A program made the translations under genes and the position numbers. Under the pieces are notes generated by a model, which did no database searches, was not told the origin of the DNA, and was given only the letters and a program-made list of their open reading frames with translations. DNA of 64,000 bases from Stenopsyche tienmushanensis. Its lineage: Eukaryota > Arthropoda > Insecta > Trichoptera > Stenopsychidae. Every line of letters starts with the position of its first letter. Within the stretch, counting starts at the first letter, position 1. Positions 36,780 to 49,497 of this stretch are shown piece after piece. The stretch is taken from positions 186,001-250,000 of the forward strand of contig WACJ01000260.1 in assembly GCA_008973525.1 (NCBI GenBank), written 5' to 3'.

Positions 36780-37110
36780 TATATTATCGAATATATTTTT
36801 ATATCAATAATGTAAGAGATAGTGAGTGAAAAGCAAACCGGGGGAATTGTAAAAGTAACAACGGATAAAAGATAAACTGGGCATTAGCTAACTGATCGAA
36901 GAAAATTAAGTAGTTAATCTGCAAATAAATAATAGTCAATGCATATGGCCAATAAAAATATTAAAGGCCAATGAAATGATCACCAATGATAAGATTTTTT
37001 TAAGCCAGTGCTTATAAATCTCTATGTAAACATCGACATGCGATATGTATATTAAAGAAATACCGTATCAGTTCAAATATAAGGAGTTTTTTTTTCAAAT
37101 TTACCGCTAA
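36780..37110. repeat. Dispersed repeat (partner 59,555-59,705)
   Basis: The segment 36,960-37,090 (GAAATGATCACCAATGATAAGA...CAGTGCTTATAAATCT...TATTAAAGAAATACCG) recurs at 59,590-59,695 in the same orientation. It has no coding content. 36,420-36,780 holds nothing recognisable. Confidence 0.55.
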
Positions 37111-37232
37111 GAATAAATATAATTTGGATGAAAAACTTTCATTAAAACCAAATTTGAAATATAGTTTTGTTAAATTTGTTTTAAAATTTCATACAGGAGG
37201 TGTGGCTGGCGACCGCATTTTTAAAACATATA

Positions 37233-37619
37233 CAGTAGACCCGCGATAATCCGGCCCCAGTCTAGTCCTGGCGTCCCCTGTAGTCCGACATCCCAATACA
37301 AATAATGTTCAGTCTTCATCATTGATTATGGGCCAGGCAAGAAGCAAACTTTGAAGAAGGCTAAATATCCAGGAGGTGAAAGAAGCTGTGTAAATGTAGT
37401 TCTTCTGTAAAGAAACAGGCATATATCGATTTTTTGGCTTATATGGGATCTTGTGTTGTCTATGTACATATCACCATTCTCATATTTTTTCGGACTGCGA
37501 GTACTCCTTTCCAAAAAGTTTCGAACTACAAGGGGTCGGGGCAGTACTCTATAGTCCGACATATTAGACATTCCGACACAGCCTTGCAAAACGTTTGTCG
37601 GATTACCGTGGGTTTGCTG
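37233..37619. mobile_element. Tigger/pogo-type MITE with TA target site
   Basis: The termini CAGTAGACCCGCGATAATCCG and (inverted) CAGCAAACCCACGGTAATCCG are a typical pogo/Tigger inverted repeat, flanked by TA at 37231-37232 and 37620-37621. The 387-bp element has no transposase remnants. A SINE tail (37,197-37,230) directly abuts it. Confidence 0.85.
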
Positions 37620-38140
37620 TACTTATATCGGCGCCATATATTGAATGCCTTGCAATGAAGACGAGTGCTTGCACATTTGTTTTGTGTATAACGATGATAC
37701 TGTGCTTTTTACCTAATATCCTCCTTCTCTTCCTAAAATCAACAATTATTTTTCGACTTACTTACGACATAGCCGTAAAACGATAAGAATTATACGATAA
37801 GCACACGCTACAAATAACCACTGTTATCCTTTTTATAGTTCGTAGCAAAAGATGGCGACACTTTGAACATTTTGAAATAAAAGGCATTCAATTCAATTTA
37901 TCATTTTATTACAAAAATAGCCACAGGACATAAATCTCTTATATAAATAATGAAATAAACAGATAAAAAATTATTTATATTTTTTTCGCTTAATAGATTA
38001 ATGATGTTAGTATAAAAAATATGGTCTCCAACAAAATGAAAGTTGTTGGAAAATTCAATTAGGTGACATGGTGAGGTGGTAAATTAGTTAATTTCTTTAT
38101 GTGTAATTTGAGAATATTTACGAACAACTCCTCTTATAAT

Positions 38141-41100
38141 TTAATCTATTGAAGACATTTGTTCACGATACTCATCAGGCACCCTAAAGCTAGTACACGG
38201 ATCTCTATATATGGGATTCATCTTAATTGCATTATTACCATCGTCTTTGAATTTATTAACTTCGCCCAAGAACCTTGTATATTCTCTTTTATACCTTATG
38301 TTATCAACGCATTTGTATATGATGATACCTATAACTCCCAACAATAGTGTGATCCCGACGACATATCCAAAAACATTAAACTTTCCAAAGCTAGCAAAGA
38401 CAATGGAGCATACCTTCGGATAAACAATCAAAATTGTCCCGGAGTTTTCACTCTCAGTGTTATACAAAAACTCATGCTTGCAATTATCTGAATCGAGGTA
38501 GAAACAAGGCGTCGACGAATTATGAACTGAAATAATACAAATCATTTTATTATTAAAAAAAACATTTTATACATCATACGTGTTATTACAACAAGAGTAG
38601 ATGTAAAATATGAAATGTAATATCAAAATAAACTACGGACAATTATTTTGTATATCGATCAACGTGACGATAAAAAATGCTCTTCCTCATATTAAATAAA
38701 AGGATTCGTTAAGATGAGAGTGTGTCCGTCAGTACTTGAATCGGCTTCGTACGTGCGAGCGCGGCCATCTTGAAAAACACGCTGCCCAGCAAATTACACT
38801 GGTGTCAGAACTGATATGTGGGAAGTAGAAGAAGTAGGAAAAAAATACTTATAAGTACTTGGAATTGCTTTGGTTTTTAAATATACTTGTATATATTTCC
38901 AATTGTATTTAACACCCACAAAATTCCATGTCTTTTAAAATAGCCATTGCTTTTAAATTATGTCCAATACTTATGCATATTGTTGCAATAAATATGTTTC
39001 ATTCATATGTTTTCTAATGCTTAAAAATAATTTGAAAACCAATAGAACTGGTTCATCATCAAATCATCAGTTTATGTTTTACTTTCATCTTAAGACTACT
39101 CACGTTGTATGTCGTCTGTGGCATTTAGAACTGATTGTATGCCTTTTTCTGGACCACAAATCTCATTACATTCGTTTCCGTCTGCATTTGTAGCCATACA
39201 CACAATACAGTCTTCGTATTTGGAACAGGCTGGATCTGTGCAGTTGGTGCATGTTTCACAAAATTCTCCGATATAACGCTCCCCATCAGTTACACTGCAC
39301 TCGCATTTTCCTATATAATAAAAATATATTAGAAAAATCGAATTATAAACTTATCACTTTACAATGTGTTTGTATCGAGACACGGTTCAGGAAACACGTA
39401 TTTATGGACATTGATATTGATATTTTTTCAAAAGTACTAGTAGTGAGCTTATTTCAACGAGCCCAGATCCAGACGATCGATGTCTTTATTGATCTGATTA
39501 TTCTGCGGATTATACTTATACGAAACACATGCTTACCGCATTTACAGGTTCCATGACCAGAACATTCAATAGAAGAATTAATTGGGTTCTCGGGAGATAT
39601 ACATTTCGCTTTAGATCGTGAACATGTACAAGTTGGTCCAGACCAGTCTTCGTGGCAAGCACAAACACCACAATAACACCTACCCCTCCAGCTTCCACCA
39701 CAAACCTCGTTGTTTTCACTACAAATATAAAATATTTTTCAAAACCCAAATGATTCAATTAATTTCGAAAAAAAGCAAAATGGACTTACGAACTGAGAGG
39801 ACAAGCTTTGCATTCGCAAAATCTTCCGTCGAAGCCTTCATCGCATTCGCACCTGCCACATATGCAATTTCCAAGTCCTGAACAAGCCGATGGCTTACCT
39901 GGAGCCAGACAGCTATCAGTTATAACCAAAGCATTCCCGTCACTACCCCGACAATCACAATTCTGTCCCAACCTTTAAAATAAAATGACGAACTTGAAAT
40001 ATTATACATTTTAAATTACATCAGATAAAAAAAATAAATATTACCATCCCTCTACACAAGTACATATTCCGCAATCAGATTTAGAATTTGGTGGGCAGAG
40101 TAATTCGCCATTATTTGCATTACAGTCGCAATTGCATTGAGTGTCTATTTCCAAAAGTAATTCATCCTGTCCAATCAGACTCTCAAAAATTTTAACGAGC
40201 TTTTTCTGAAATAATAACACTTTTTATAAATGCAAATGACCTGAATGAAGTTGAGGAGGGGAGAAGCTTTAAACGCGTTTTTCTCGAAACTACTTTTTCT
40301 AAGCTCACGGAAGTACTTCCATAGGCCTTAGATGAGCATCTTTTACGAAATTTGGCAGGCACATGTACAATAAACGTCTTTATCATATAGACTACAATTA
40401 TCCAAAAATATTCAAAACTGTTTATTTAATAAGCAAAAAACCACAAAAAATGTTGGTAAAAACATAAACTTTTTTTCGATCGCTCACTATTTTTTTATTT
40501 TTCAATATTTCTTTTTAATTATAGGTCAAACTATAAACAATATTATACAAAATTAAAATATGTTTAAATTTTTTGCTATAAATCACTTGTCCAGAACTTA
40601 GGACTTCCGTGCTGAAGAATGTCATCGCTCGCGCTCCAACACACAATATTTTTTCTTTTCAATAAAGATTGCCTATTCAACACACTAAATATCAACATTC
40701 TATTTTTAATATTTTCGCATAAAACAATATTAAAAATTGATCACATTTAGGCTCAACAAGGCAATTTGAATATCACAGATCTAAGATGAAATATAATTGA
40801 ATCGTTTTAAAAATGCTTACATCGCTACCTCCTGTCTGCGAGCATCCTTTTCTTGTAACATTGACTTGAAATCCATATGTCGTTCCATGTTCAACATTCG
40901 TACATCCTGATCTTTCGAGAAGTGGGCTATTTTTATCGCCACATTTAGAGTAGTAAGTTATGTCGATGGTATCATCGGAGTCATCTTCGAAGTTGAAAGC
41001 TGATGTGAAGCTCTCATACGCCATTTTTATAAGATTCAATATATTAGAGCTGTTGTTGCTCAAATTCGATACGAAAATGCTTTTTGGATATAGCTTCTGT

Positions 41101-44100
41101 AATTCATTGTAATATGGTTGAACTTCTTGGGTCACTGCGAATATTATTTTAGCCTAAAAAAAAATTAAATTGCTATGCTGTTAAATATTTTCTAGGAAAA
41201 ACTTTTTTCTTAAATAATTTTTTTGTTACTTATTTTTAATTTCTTAATTGTATTTGAGTGAAAAAAATAATTCTCGGCCTAAAGCAATCAATATTAAATA
41301 TAGGATTATATCGCGCATCACGTGTCCATGAGAACGCTCAAGTAACTTTATCTGAAGTGAGAATTTAGATCCCAAAACTCAGATACCAAAACGATAAGAA
41401 CATTTATGCAATCGTATTTATGATAGTAGTGTAAGCTAACCTAGAAATTAAATTCTATTCAACCAAGAAATAGAAGTAACAAAAAAAATAAAGACATTTT
41501 CGGATCATTTCAACACTTGTGTTTCATGAATAAATAAATTAATTAATTAAAATGGGAATAGAAACCTCAGGAACGCTCTTAGAGCAGGAAATCACACAAA
41601 TTGGATGACAATGTCCTTACTCCATTAGCCGAATGAGATCCTCATCAAACAATCGGGTAATAGTCAAGTAAACTTGGATGCCCATGGTTAACAGTTCAGA
41701 AGCGTCAGATCTTACGAACAAGCAAAATAAAGCAGCAAACAAAACAACCATATTTAATTAAAAGAAAAATCTACAAATTATTTAGATCAACGAGTGACTA
41801 TAAAAAACAAGGACCTCTTCAGTTCATACTTTTTGTATTGCAATATCACCTGAAGATACCCTCTTTTGTACATACTAAAATATAAAAATGAAAGCATATA
41901 CACTCAAACCTCTTTTTGTGCGATTTCGAAGTTATGCGGTTTTTTTAATTTCATAAAGAGTATAACAAAAATTATAATTTGGGAATACGTAAATCATATT
42001 ACATCTGCTATCGCTGAATTACGATCACGCCCTTTATTCTGGTTTAGATTTTTGAAAAAATTGATTTCGATTTTTAAAAAAACATTCTACAAAGGAATTT
42101 CCAAAATTTCATATATAACACTATATTATTCCTACCAGATTTATGCCAAAATTTATTTATGTCAAAACTATTTAAAAAAAATTAAAACCGTGACAAAATA
42201 AGGTCAAAAAATGACTTTTGACTTGACGTTTTCCAGTTTTTTTTATTAACTTTTTTTGTGCGATTTTGGATATATTTTATATAGCTGTTTCAAAGTTATG
42301 CGAATTTTAAAATCCATGGATCGTATCTTCATTTTTTCTATGCAAGTCATAACTTATTTTGTGCGATCTTCCGCACAAAAAAAATTTAAGTGTACCATAT
42401 AAGATGCACTCATACGAACATGTAAAACTATAAGTCCTGTTGACCGTATTTAAGCTCGTATTAAATAAACATTACCTTTTGCTCCGTGATTACTCCATGT
42501 ATTTGTTCAAAAGATGGATAATCCATCATAGTGTCCTCGTCATAGTTTCCATCGGGCTTCAAATGACATTTTTTGTCATTCGGCTTAGTAGCACCACCTT
42601 AAATATCATCGTTTCATCAGACAAAATCACACAATTAATCACCTTCAAATTTATATATAATACCTAATAAGCCATCTCCAGCAAAGTGTGACATGCCATC
42701 TGTGGCAAACAATATAAATTTCCTGGCTTTCTGATTCCATCCGATGGATTTTTCGCATACTAGAACTTGCATCAGCGCTTCCATACCGGCTTCAGTATTA
42801 TCCATATTCGCTGTAATTTGGCTGTTGTTCACTGCTTGAATAAAATCGTCAACATTCTCTGTCATAGAAATGCTGTGATGGAAAATGTAAGTCGGGTCGC
42901 ATACTTCGTTTTCGCTGGTGCAAGGATTTGAACGATGCCTATCATTCATCTTCACGTATGGCATCAACGGCTTTTCGGCAAAACTTCCAAAACCCAACCT
43001 TATCATCGAAAAAATAATATTGATTGTTTACATTGATCATTTTAAGCTTGAGGTAAACAATTCAAATAAAATTATTATTGCATTTTCAGCAAACAAATTG
43101 AGAACTTATTATAGGTCTGAGGACTTTTATTACAGATTATTAATTAGCCAGCTTCATTTAAAACCTGCCTATAATTCTGCGTGAGATTCTTAAGAGCCAT
43201 TGCAAGATCCGATCCCAATCCACTCAGTGTATCTTTATCGTCTTTCATGGAAATTGAGAGATCCATCAAGAAATATAAATCGAGAGGATAATCTTTTGCA
43301 GGACGAAATTCGATATCAACGGACACAGTTTTATCTGAAAAAAAATCATAAATCAGTAAATATGTGTTGCATAGGATGGGCGTCTTCTGGAGTATTCAAC
43401 CCTTTCGGGTTGCAACCCGCTTTACGATCGCTTACTGATTAGATAGCATATGTCGCCCGTTCACTATTTAATCGTAGATATGCCCAAAATATATAAACAG
43501 ATGGTCAGAAAAATTGAATCAATAAATATTATACCTATGCCATAGGCTCCCAACCTTTTTCGGGTGGCGACCCCGTATATAGTTAAATTTCTCGTGGGGA
43601 CTGCCGTACAAGATTGTACGGGGAAAACTACGGGGAGGAGGAGACCTAATATGCGACAAGCAAAAAGCTGTCAGCTAAATCAAGCAATTATTCCCAGATA
43701 AACCCGACACTACAAGAAACATGGGTGAAGAAGGACAGCAAATAGACCGAGACCACATTGAGCCTCCGCTACTGTTTACAATTGAAGAACTCCAGATGGT
43801 CGGGAGAACAATCAAAGCTGGGAAGGTGCTAGGACCGAACGGCATGCATGGCGAGATCATCAAACTGGTGATTGCCGAGTACCTGGAATTGGTGCTAGGA
43901 GCACTAATCAAAAAGTGGAAAACGGCCAGGCTGGCACTGGTACCGAAACCAGGTAAGACGACTTAAGACTGCTGTGCATGCTGGACGTTCTTGGAAAAGT
44001 CATGGAGAAGCTGCTTCTCAAAAGGATCCAGCCCAGGTTCGAAGATAACCTGTCACCTAGGCAGTACAAAGAGTAGTGGCGACAATCCGAAAGGCGAGGC

Positions 44101-46315
44101 ACGGTCAAAAGGAACAGATACGTTATGATGGTCACGCTGGACATCAATAATACGTTTAATACAACCAGCTGAGAGTTGATCGTTGACGTGCTGAGGAGAA
44201 ACTTCCAAGTTGCTGAGTACACCGAGCTCGTCTGCGATTATCTCAGAGATTGGCGTATCCATCACAGTGAGACCAACACAGAGAAGAAGCTGAAGATGGG
44301 CGTTCCACAGGGATCCGCTCTGGTACCTACCCTATGAAATGTTCTCTACAGTAGCCTGCTCAAGGTCAAGATGCCTAAAGGAGCAGAGTTCGTTGCCTAT
44401 CGCATTGCTGGTGATGGTCCAGCATCCATGGGAAATGGAAGCGATGGTCAACGAAGTCCTTGCCAGAGTCAACGCGTGGATGCGGGAAAATCGCCTGCAG
44501 CTGAAGAAGAAGACCGAGGGTCAAAAAGCTTGTTATGAAGAAAAGGGCCCGAAAACACAGTAAAACGACCTAGCGCCTGACTCAGGTGCATACTGGGCAT
44601 GGATGCTTCGGTGCATACCTAAAGCGGATTGGCAAGGAACCATCCACAACGTGCCACCACTGCCAAGCGGAGGTCGACGACGTAGAGCACACCATCATTG
44701 GCTGTGAGGCTTGGGCACTCCAGAGAAAACTACTGAAACAAGCACTCGGGGTAGCCAAACTCAACGTCAGTCCACAGCATGATAGGAAGCAAGAAGAACT
44801 GGAACCTTTGGCGCGATTACGTTGAAGAAATTCTGAGCGCCAAAGAGGGCAATAAAAGAGAAAGGCGCAGAGCACCTCTCCAACACTAAAATAGGGTCAA
44901 TTTGGAACACAATACCAAGAGGGCAGCTAAGGACAAGGGAGGGATAAACTCCTGACTAAATTCAGTAAGAATCAGACACTACCCTGGAATCAAACCCAGG
45001 GTGTCTTATGCAAGATTCCCTTCCCGCAGGAAAAAATGTTTCATGCCGACGAAATAACTCCAAATTCTTTTTCGCTCCAGTTCCAATCCGATAGTGTGAA
45101 TACTCTGATTGTTTATTATGTAAGAATATTTGACCGGATCGAGACCGGAGCGAGATCGAGCCGTCAAAGGCACCATAGTGTGAATTGAGCCTTAGTGTGT
45201 TCTAAATGTTTCGCCTCTAAGTAACTATGCACAATACGCATTGTGGCTTCTCTATTTCATTGCTGGTCAAGTTTGTAAAACCGAATTTCAGATATTCTTC
45301 TGAATATTTGCGTTTTTCCATTGCTACGGTCGGTGTCGCAACCTATAGGTTGAGAATCTTTGATCTATGGCTATATTAATAAGTTCAGATAGCTAAATGC
45401 CTCAAATGTGAGACTCCGATGTAGATGAACCTCTTTCTTGAGCATAACCGAAGTCAATCTGAGAGCATACGTTTACTAGATATCAATTATTACTAAATTT
45501 AAAAAAATACCTGGCGATAAGCCCATCTGTATTCTTTGTGGCTTAAGTTGGATCGGTCGCAAATTTGTTGCAGTTACATCCGACGTGTCATTATTCTGCA
45601 GAACCGATACGAAAACATTTTTTCGTTCTTGGATAGCATTTTTTGGACATCCGTTGGATATTAAGCTGAAAATTTTCGAACAATATTTAAATCAGACAAG
45701 GAATAGAATGTTATCATTCATCTGCATTGATTTCAAAAACGTGCAAGGTAAATGTAACCCTCGACATTTTTCTCTTTTAACTTTACAGCATCAATATTTT
45801 TCTATTAGCTGGTTAATTTTACGGTAAGTTTGTTGTTATTTTCGCACATAATCAACATCAATGAATATTCACATCTGAACAAATAATAATTGGATGCTGC
45901 AATATTTGATAAATATGAGGGAAAGATAAAAAAATGGCTATGAAATATTAATATTTTATCAATTGATTGATTGAATTGATTTTGAATTAGAATTCTTTTA
46001 TATAATACCAAATATGAAAAATCGGCTACCTTTCATATGTATTACATCCTGTTGAATAATTTCCATGGTATCCTATATCAGAGCACCATCTGCATTTAGG
46101 TGAAAAAGCTACGCATGATCCGCATGTACTTTGGCCCATGCATGCAGAAATGAGATCTTCGTCAAAAACTGAAATTCATTAGAACATAGATAAAATTGAA
46201 TATTATCTTAAACTTTATTTACAAAAAATTAGATTAGATAGAGTACTCTACTTTGGCAATTTATTGGCAAATTGATTGATACGCACAACAACAAAACAAC
46301 TAATGAGATTTTCAT
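38141..46315 (-). CDS. Conventional beta-integrin, complete, 12 exons, 810 aa
   Basis: Exons 46315-46252, 46168-46030, 45665-45511, 43334-43169, 42998-42664, 42597-42476, 41153-40821, 40205-40045, 39972-39790, 39718-39537, 39310-39104 and 38526-38141 (stop TAA) join in one frame, with GT-AG introns except one GC-AG after 43169. Order: signal peptide (MKISLVVLLLCVSIN), PSI with C-G-S-C and W-C-S-D, beta-I with an intact D-L-S-I-S-M-K-D-D metal site (MIDAS and adjacent site), C-T-S-E-N-E-V-C specificity loop, F-A-T-D and A-G-D-G, then four Cys-rich EGF/tail exons, a membrane helix (Y-V-V-G-I-T-L-L-L-G-V-I-G) and a tail with N-P-I-Y; a second tyrosine motif is D-E-Y. Integrin beta chains pair with alpha chains as adhesion receptors at the plasma membrane. 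Length and domain order are normal. The insect beta-nu-type assignment is inference. Confidence 0.92.
41901..42392. mobile_element. TA-flanked MITE, copy 3, in an integrin intron
   Basis: Ends CACTCAAACC and TTTAAGTG with TA on both sides, plus the subterminal GTGCGATTT / GCACAAAA blocks shared with copies 1 and 2. It occupies the intron between exons 42476 and 41153 of the conventional integrin. Confidence 0.75.
43680..44960 (+). pseudogene. R1-like non-LTR retrotransposon fragment
   Basis: The plus strand gives RT-domain entry peptides (F-T-I-E-E-L-Q-M-V-G-R-T-I..K-V-L-G-P-N-G, L-A-L-V-P-K-P-G-K near 43,925), later V-P-Q-G-S-A-L (44,305), and the C-terminal H-T-G-H-G-C-F-G-A-Y-L-K-R-I-G-K with C-H-H-C...H (44,590-44,700). 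Frameshifts and internal losses, including no recognisable Y-A-D-D, make it inactive. Confidence 0.75.
45075..45195. repeat. Short dispersed repeat, copy 2 (partner 12,750-12,860)
   Basis: GAATATTTGACCGGATCGAGACCGGAG..GATCGAGCCGTCAAAGGCACCATAGTGTGAAT parallels 12,795-12,850 with small differences. It is located within the right part of the hAT element above. Confidence 0.5.
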
Positions 46316-46319
46316 ATTT

Positions 46320-46834
46320 AAAACACGAAAATTTCATTACAAAAATCTAAAAATATAACCAAGCCGTTTATGAACAAACTGATTCGTTATCTATGTTACA
46401 TTATATTTGTACTTAAACGAAGAGATAAAAAAAGCACTACTCTGCCAATCTACGTTATGATAGAACTCTTTAGTATGCTAGTCATGAAAAACCATTTAAT
46501 TTTTCTGTGCGTATTTCTACAGAAGCCATGATGTATTTTCTCTAAAAAAAGCGCAATGCATTTCATTTAAAAACAATTTAGTTGTGACGAAATATAAACA
46601 TAAACAATGCACTTGAAATCGATTAATTATATCATTCACACATATCATTATTAGTAGATAAATTTGGGTTAACGATATATACAATCGAACGATGTACACA
46701 ATATACACTCTCCGTCTCTGTCTGTCTCCGAGCTCAACGTGTAAGATTGCGCTTTCTGAATCACTGGAATTCGCTCGCAAATAGGCGATCATCCTACCAT
46801 ACAGGCTAACAGTGGCGTTACGTATGTATTAGGA
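46320..46834. other. Upstream flank of the conventional integrin
   Basis: This is the expected promoter region of the gene starting at 46315. 46,680-46,795 is an inverted copy of the dispersed repeat at 17,460-17,580. No core promoter element can be assigned with confidence. Confidence 0.4.
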
Positions 46835-47345
46835 AATCCAATGCCGGACAGATTTAGCCGCTCATGAATCCCGAAAAATTCGGGATTGAAATTTGTATCT
46901 AACAAAAATCGTACACCTCACCGGCACGATGAAGACTACCAAATCGAGACATTTTCGCAGAAATCTGGACGCTTGAAAACAGCGGCATAAATACTAACTG
47001 ACGAACTTAGGCGACGCCTAGGGGCAGTAACTGTCTAATCTATAAATACATATATAGAGTATATATATGTTTTTCAAATTGTTATATTAATCTTTCCCTA
47101 CCGGTGATGTATTTACTACACCTCGACTCTAATAATGGGAATATCGATATGAAATATAATAGATACAGGGTTCAGAATTTTTGTATTCCTCCATAATATA
47201 ATTGCGAATCACATCAAATTATTATAGTATATAAGTATTCATCTTCAGCGACGAAAATAAATAATTTGTCTGGAAATCGGGAATTTTGCGCGTTTTAGTC
47301 CGTGTCTCAGCAGAAAGGAATTTTTTTCGGCACGAGATTGGATTT
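46835..47345 (+). repeat. Non-autonomous hAT-related repeat, family C copy 2
   Basis: It starts AGGAAATCCAATGCCGG and ends with CGGCACGAGATTGGATTTCCT, an inverted terminal repeat, and otherwise parallels 23,380-23,870. It lacks the coding region kept by the copy at 23,380-24,070. No clear 8-bp duplication was found. 47,350-47,930 holds nothing recognisable. Confidence 0.65.
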
Positions 47346-48114
47346 CCTAGTAGGAATGCTATCTGCTCTCTTGTCTGCCCAAATGGTCCTTAAACAGGAA
47401 TTGATTTTTGCATAAGTTTTTTTTTGTAATCTATATGCCGATGGAAAAGTTTACCTGTAGCTATATTAGGACAAACTGTTATGATTCCTTGCCAAAACGT
47501 TTCAGTTCAAATATTCACGTACCAAATATTTATCATTCCTGTCTAAATTAAAAATTATTGCTGGCATAGATTAAAAAGATAAGATATGATTCAATCAATC
47601 AACAAAGTCGGTCTTTATAACATTAACACGCGTTTTCGTTTTTAAACCCTTTCCACTCATATTTATTTTTAGGTTAGGGAAGTGTTCGCTTGTTATTAAT
47701 TTCGCGGGATTTTCAGGCTTCAACCCGAAATTTAAAATTAAATTCAAAAGAGTTCAAAATTTCGCAAAAAAGTCGAAATCCATTTGGCGAACCACCAGCT
47801 TCAGAATTATTAAAGCAATAATTAGCATATTAGTTAAATTCTTATTATATTGTCCAGCATGTATTTAGTTCTTGTACAATCTAATTTGAATTCATAGATC
47901 ATTTTTCAGGGCCATTATAATTTAAAATGAATCATAAGTAATTAGATAGATCAATAATGATGTGAAATATCATATTATTAAATCCATTACTGTTTGTTCA
48001 AGCGGGATGAATTACGCACAAGTAGTTTGCGAATTATAATGGACGATCTTGAGAATTACATAAAAGGATGCTCTGAAAAAATTTCAAATAGTTGCTCTTC
48101 GAAGCCAAGACAAA

Positions 48115-49073
48115 ATGGCTCTGTATAAGTGTCTTTTCATATTTCTGATTGCGAATTTTATTGAAGCCAGTTTAGCTTATGTATGATTTATTTATATTTG
48201 CAAGTGAACTGCATTTTACATCATAGAAATCGTTATGGCGATTGTTCTTTAGATGCATTTCATCAATTGCTTTGTATTTTTGCAGAAAATTAATATTACC
48301 AAAGTTGAAAATTGTCCACACATCCAAAAGGAATACCCCGTGGAGTTGCTCAAATCCAATTTTATTTGGAACGGAGACTGTGTCGATGCTCTGCATGGAA
48401 CTTACATAGTGCGAAACAACGATGATGCCGACAGGGATGTCAGTAAAATCATGTGTTTTTAATGCTTTTATTACAATTTTAACGACCGCTATAGATCAAT
48501 AGATCTCTATGCATTTTTGCATTATCAAATTCAAAATGGACATCCAAATTGCATCATTTTCAGCAGCATTGTGCCTCATATTGATCCTCGCTAACATTGT
48601 CGTTGTATATGAATCGTAATTTTTTACATCGCCAGGTCATTGTTAAGCTGTTCAAATGTCCCAAGAAGACTGAAGACGAATGCAACGACAACCTGGAAGA
48701 ACGCCAATATTCCTTTACGTGTGAACGCTATTTGAAGGACCTCGGCCCATGGAGTTTGCTAACTGATTCCATATCTGAAGAACATTGCACCCATTCATTG
48801 GTAATATTTATCCTGAGCTGACAAATTCTATCAATACACTCTATAAATAAAATATTCTAGACTCCCTCGATTATTTTTCAGGGTACGTTCGAACTGGCTC
48901 ATGCGAAATTCGATCCATCGATGCTGGAAGGACATGTGACTGTGGAGCCGAAGTACACCAACTATCGTATGTTATTGGAGTTCTGGTCCCGCAAAGACGA
49001 TAAACCTGTGCATCCTGACAATGTTGAAAATCTTCGATCATGCGTAGTCATTTCGTTCGATGTTATCTTCTAA
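48115..49073 (+). CDS. Secreted cysteine-rich protein, 191 aa, duplicate 1
   Basis: Four exons, 48115-48180, 48286-48438, 48636-48800 and 48882-49073 (stop TAA), all in phase 0 with GT-AG introns. They encode a signal peptide (MALYKCLFIFLIANFIEASLA) and a mature chain with cysteines in V-E-N-C-P, G-D-C-V-D, L-F-K-C-P, D-E-C-N, F-T-C-E-R, E-H-C-T and R-S-C-V. It has no membrane segment after the signal. I do not recognise the family; size, signal peptide and the two-halves layout suggest a small insect secreted protein, perhaps lipid- or ligand-binding, but this is inference. The second copy lies 5.9 kb downstream. Coding changes are few, which points to a recent duplication under constraint. 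Confidence 0.85.
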
Positions 49074-49497
49074 TTAAATCTGTTTTCCATAATACCTGAT
49101 TTATCTCAAACACCTGTATTGTTTAGTCTTAATATAAAACTATGAATAAATATAATATTTTCCACAATGAGACTTTCATTGACTCAACATATAGATCCAT
49201 TCGATAATTCCCAAAATCTGAAACGAAATAATGGCTATTCTAAACGATGAACTACTTTCTCGTAAATGCTGCAAAATGATGAACGCTCAAATGAAACGGT
49301 TTAAAGGTGAAATTTTTTTTTAAAAAAAATATATTTCGACAACCCTGACACTAAGTACAAGGGCCTATGTGTTATCTCCTTAGCCCCCAAAAAAATGTGT
49401 CGATCTATGTGCAAAACATCCTGTATATATTATAATCATGATTTCTTCAAGAAGAAAATTTTAATACAACAGTGTTCTCCCATAGTCATATATGGAT

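Larger units (their letters stand above)
43541..45362. mobile_element. hAT element carrying a nested R1-like fragment, in an integrin intron
   Basis: The left end CATAGGCTCCCAACCTTTTT and inverted right end CAAAGATTCTCAACC are the familiar hAT terminal type that continues into GTTGCGACCC-like words. The flanks ACCTATGC and ATCTATGG match at 6 of 8 bases, a plausible decayed target duplication. The interior from about 43,680 to 44,960 is R1-like coding sequence, and a short repeat (45,075-45,195) follows. All lies in the intron between 45511 and 43334. Confidence 0.6.

Noticed and set aside
39516..39881. Plus-strand frames opposite the integrin EGF exons
   Set aside because: Antisense shadows of Cys-rich exons of the conventional integrin.
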